A stretch of 64,000 bases of DNA from Gautieria morchelliformis (Eukaryota; Basidiomycota; Agaricomycetes; Gomphales; Gomphaceae): contig WHVA01000109.1 in assembly GCA_015179125.1 (NCBI GenBank), forward strand, positions 124,001-188,000, read 5' to 3'. A program made the position numbers and the translations under genes. The notes beneath the pieces were generated by a model that worked only from the letters and a program-made list of their open reading frames with translations, made no database searches and was not told the DNA's origin. Positions 63,240 to 64,000 of the stretch are shown here, in pieces (position 1 is the first letter of the stretch; each line of letters opens with the position of its first letter).

Positions 63240-63599
63240 GGTAAGGGGTCAAGAATTGAGTTAAGTTGGATATCAGAAATCGAGTTGGAAGGCAGACGTC
63301 AGAGAGACAGAGGCCTTGCAAGTACTTGCTGTGGTAAGAATAGGAAACAGTGCAAAGGGAGTCACATATCAAAGTCAATTATCTGATTGCAGAATAGAGG
63401 CACACATGACTAGGTTTTATACAAAGAGCTGAAACAACATGTCAGAAGGTAGAGGTAAGCAATTCCAGTGCAAGCAAAAGTAACTAGGATAAATGGAGTA
63501 AGTAACTAATATGGAACAAGAGGAACTACAAGGGGGTGCCGGGTAGAACTAAGAACAATCAATAGGCAAAAGAATAAGGGGAATGTGGGTCTAATTGAT
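63240..63599 (-). repeat. Old LTR fragment, B-like
   Basis: Matches the middle of gypsy B-type LTRs (GATTATCTGATTGCAGAAT and a TTTTATACAAAG stretch) with many changes. It is interrupted at 63600 by a younger LTR. Confidence 0.55.
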
Positions 63600-64000
63600 T
63601 GTTACGTATTGGAATTCCCAGAGGTCGGAACTGGAAAGGACAACGGCTTCAACTTATGTGTTGCGCCCCTGATGAACTACCGTCCTAAGTATTTCGGGAT
63701 TGACTTGCGGATATCGGAGAAGGCAGAAGTCGGGAACAGAGTACTGAGAGTCAAGGTTCGAGGGTCGGAGAACAAAGGTCAGAAGAGGCGGAAGAGGCGG
63801 AGGACAGAGGGTCGAGAGCGGAAGGAGACAAGACTAGCAAAACTCGCTGTGCTAAGAACAGGAGACAGTGCGAAGGGAATCACGTATCGAAGTTGATTAT
63901 CTGATTGCAGGAACGGAGACATACATGAGGGGGTTTTATACAAAGAGCTGAAGCAACAGGTAATGGTATGGTACTAAGCAAATTCTGGAGAGTGCAGGAA
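63600..64000 (-). repeat. LTR B2, cut by window end
   Basis: Starts TGTTACGTATTGG and runs past the window. It is the inverse of 13624-14546. Whether it is a solo LTR or belongs to a full element cannot be seen. Confidence 0.65.

Overview
The window looks like nuclear DNA of a filamentous basidiomycete, probably an agaricomycete. This rests on one multi-exon host gene with 47-68 bp introns, Ty3/gypsy chromoviruses with C-terminal chromodomains, a Ty1/copia gag, and RepHel-type Helitrons. I cannot name the species. Almost all of the 64 kb is transposable element. I recognised no tRNA, rRNA, CRISPR array or bacterial operon. One host gene, a GNAT acetyltransferase at 25830-26887, can be read intact through eight exons. 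A second small host gene (1288-1970) is only tentative.

Layout. 1-3600 is sparse sequence with two strong palindromes. 3611-4142 is the 5' end of a copia element, cut by gypsy element A (4143-11611, minus strand, 536-bp LTRs). 11612-24881 is a run of minus-strand Helitrons joined head to tail: H4 (truncated), H3, H2 (with a decayed RepHel gene split by a solo LTR) and H1. The GNAT gene follows, then a large foldback element (27002-27559). 27602-39451 is a solo LTR of family D (TSD GTAGT). Nested inside it is a gypsy C array of the form LTR-internal-LTR-internal-LTR (28089-38902, TSD CACAC). 39703-43207 holds an old gypsy remnant (F) and two more D solo LTRs, each with a 5-bp TSD. 43816-44164 is a solo LTR G. 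45356-45684 is a MITE. 45685-61001 is an autonomous Helitron (H0, plus strand) whose RepHel frame is split by a young gypsy element B (52396-60432, TSD AGTGC). H5 (61002-63238) is a non-autonomous Helitron abutting the 3' end of H0. LTR fragments fill the rest.

How the parts relate. H0 and H2 carry the replicase/helicase. H1, H3, H4 and H5 share terminal sequences with them but carry minisatellites, AT-rich repeats or a captured gene fragment instead, so they are probably mobilised in trans. Gypsy A and B each carry, between pol and the 3' LTR, a convergent gene on the opposite strand. It encodes a paired CX2CX6C (Zn2Cys6-like) cluster with charged or coiled-coil flanks. This shared antisense gene is the strongest candidate for an under-described system. 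The second is a tandem array of intron-exon units upstream of the H0 RepHel frame.
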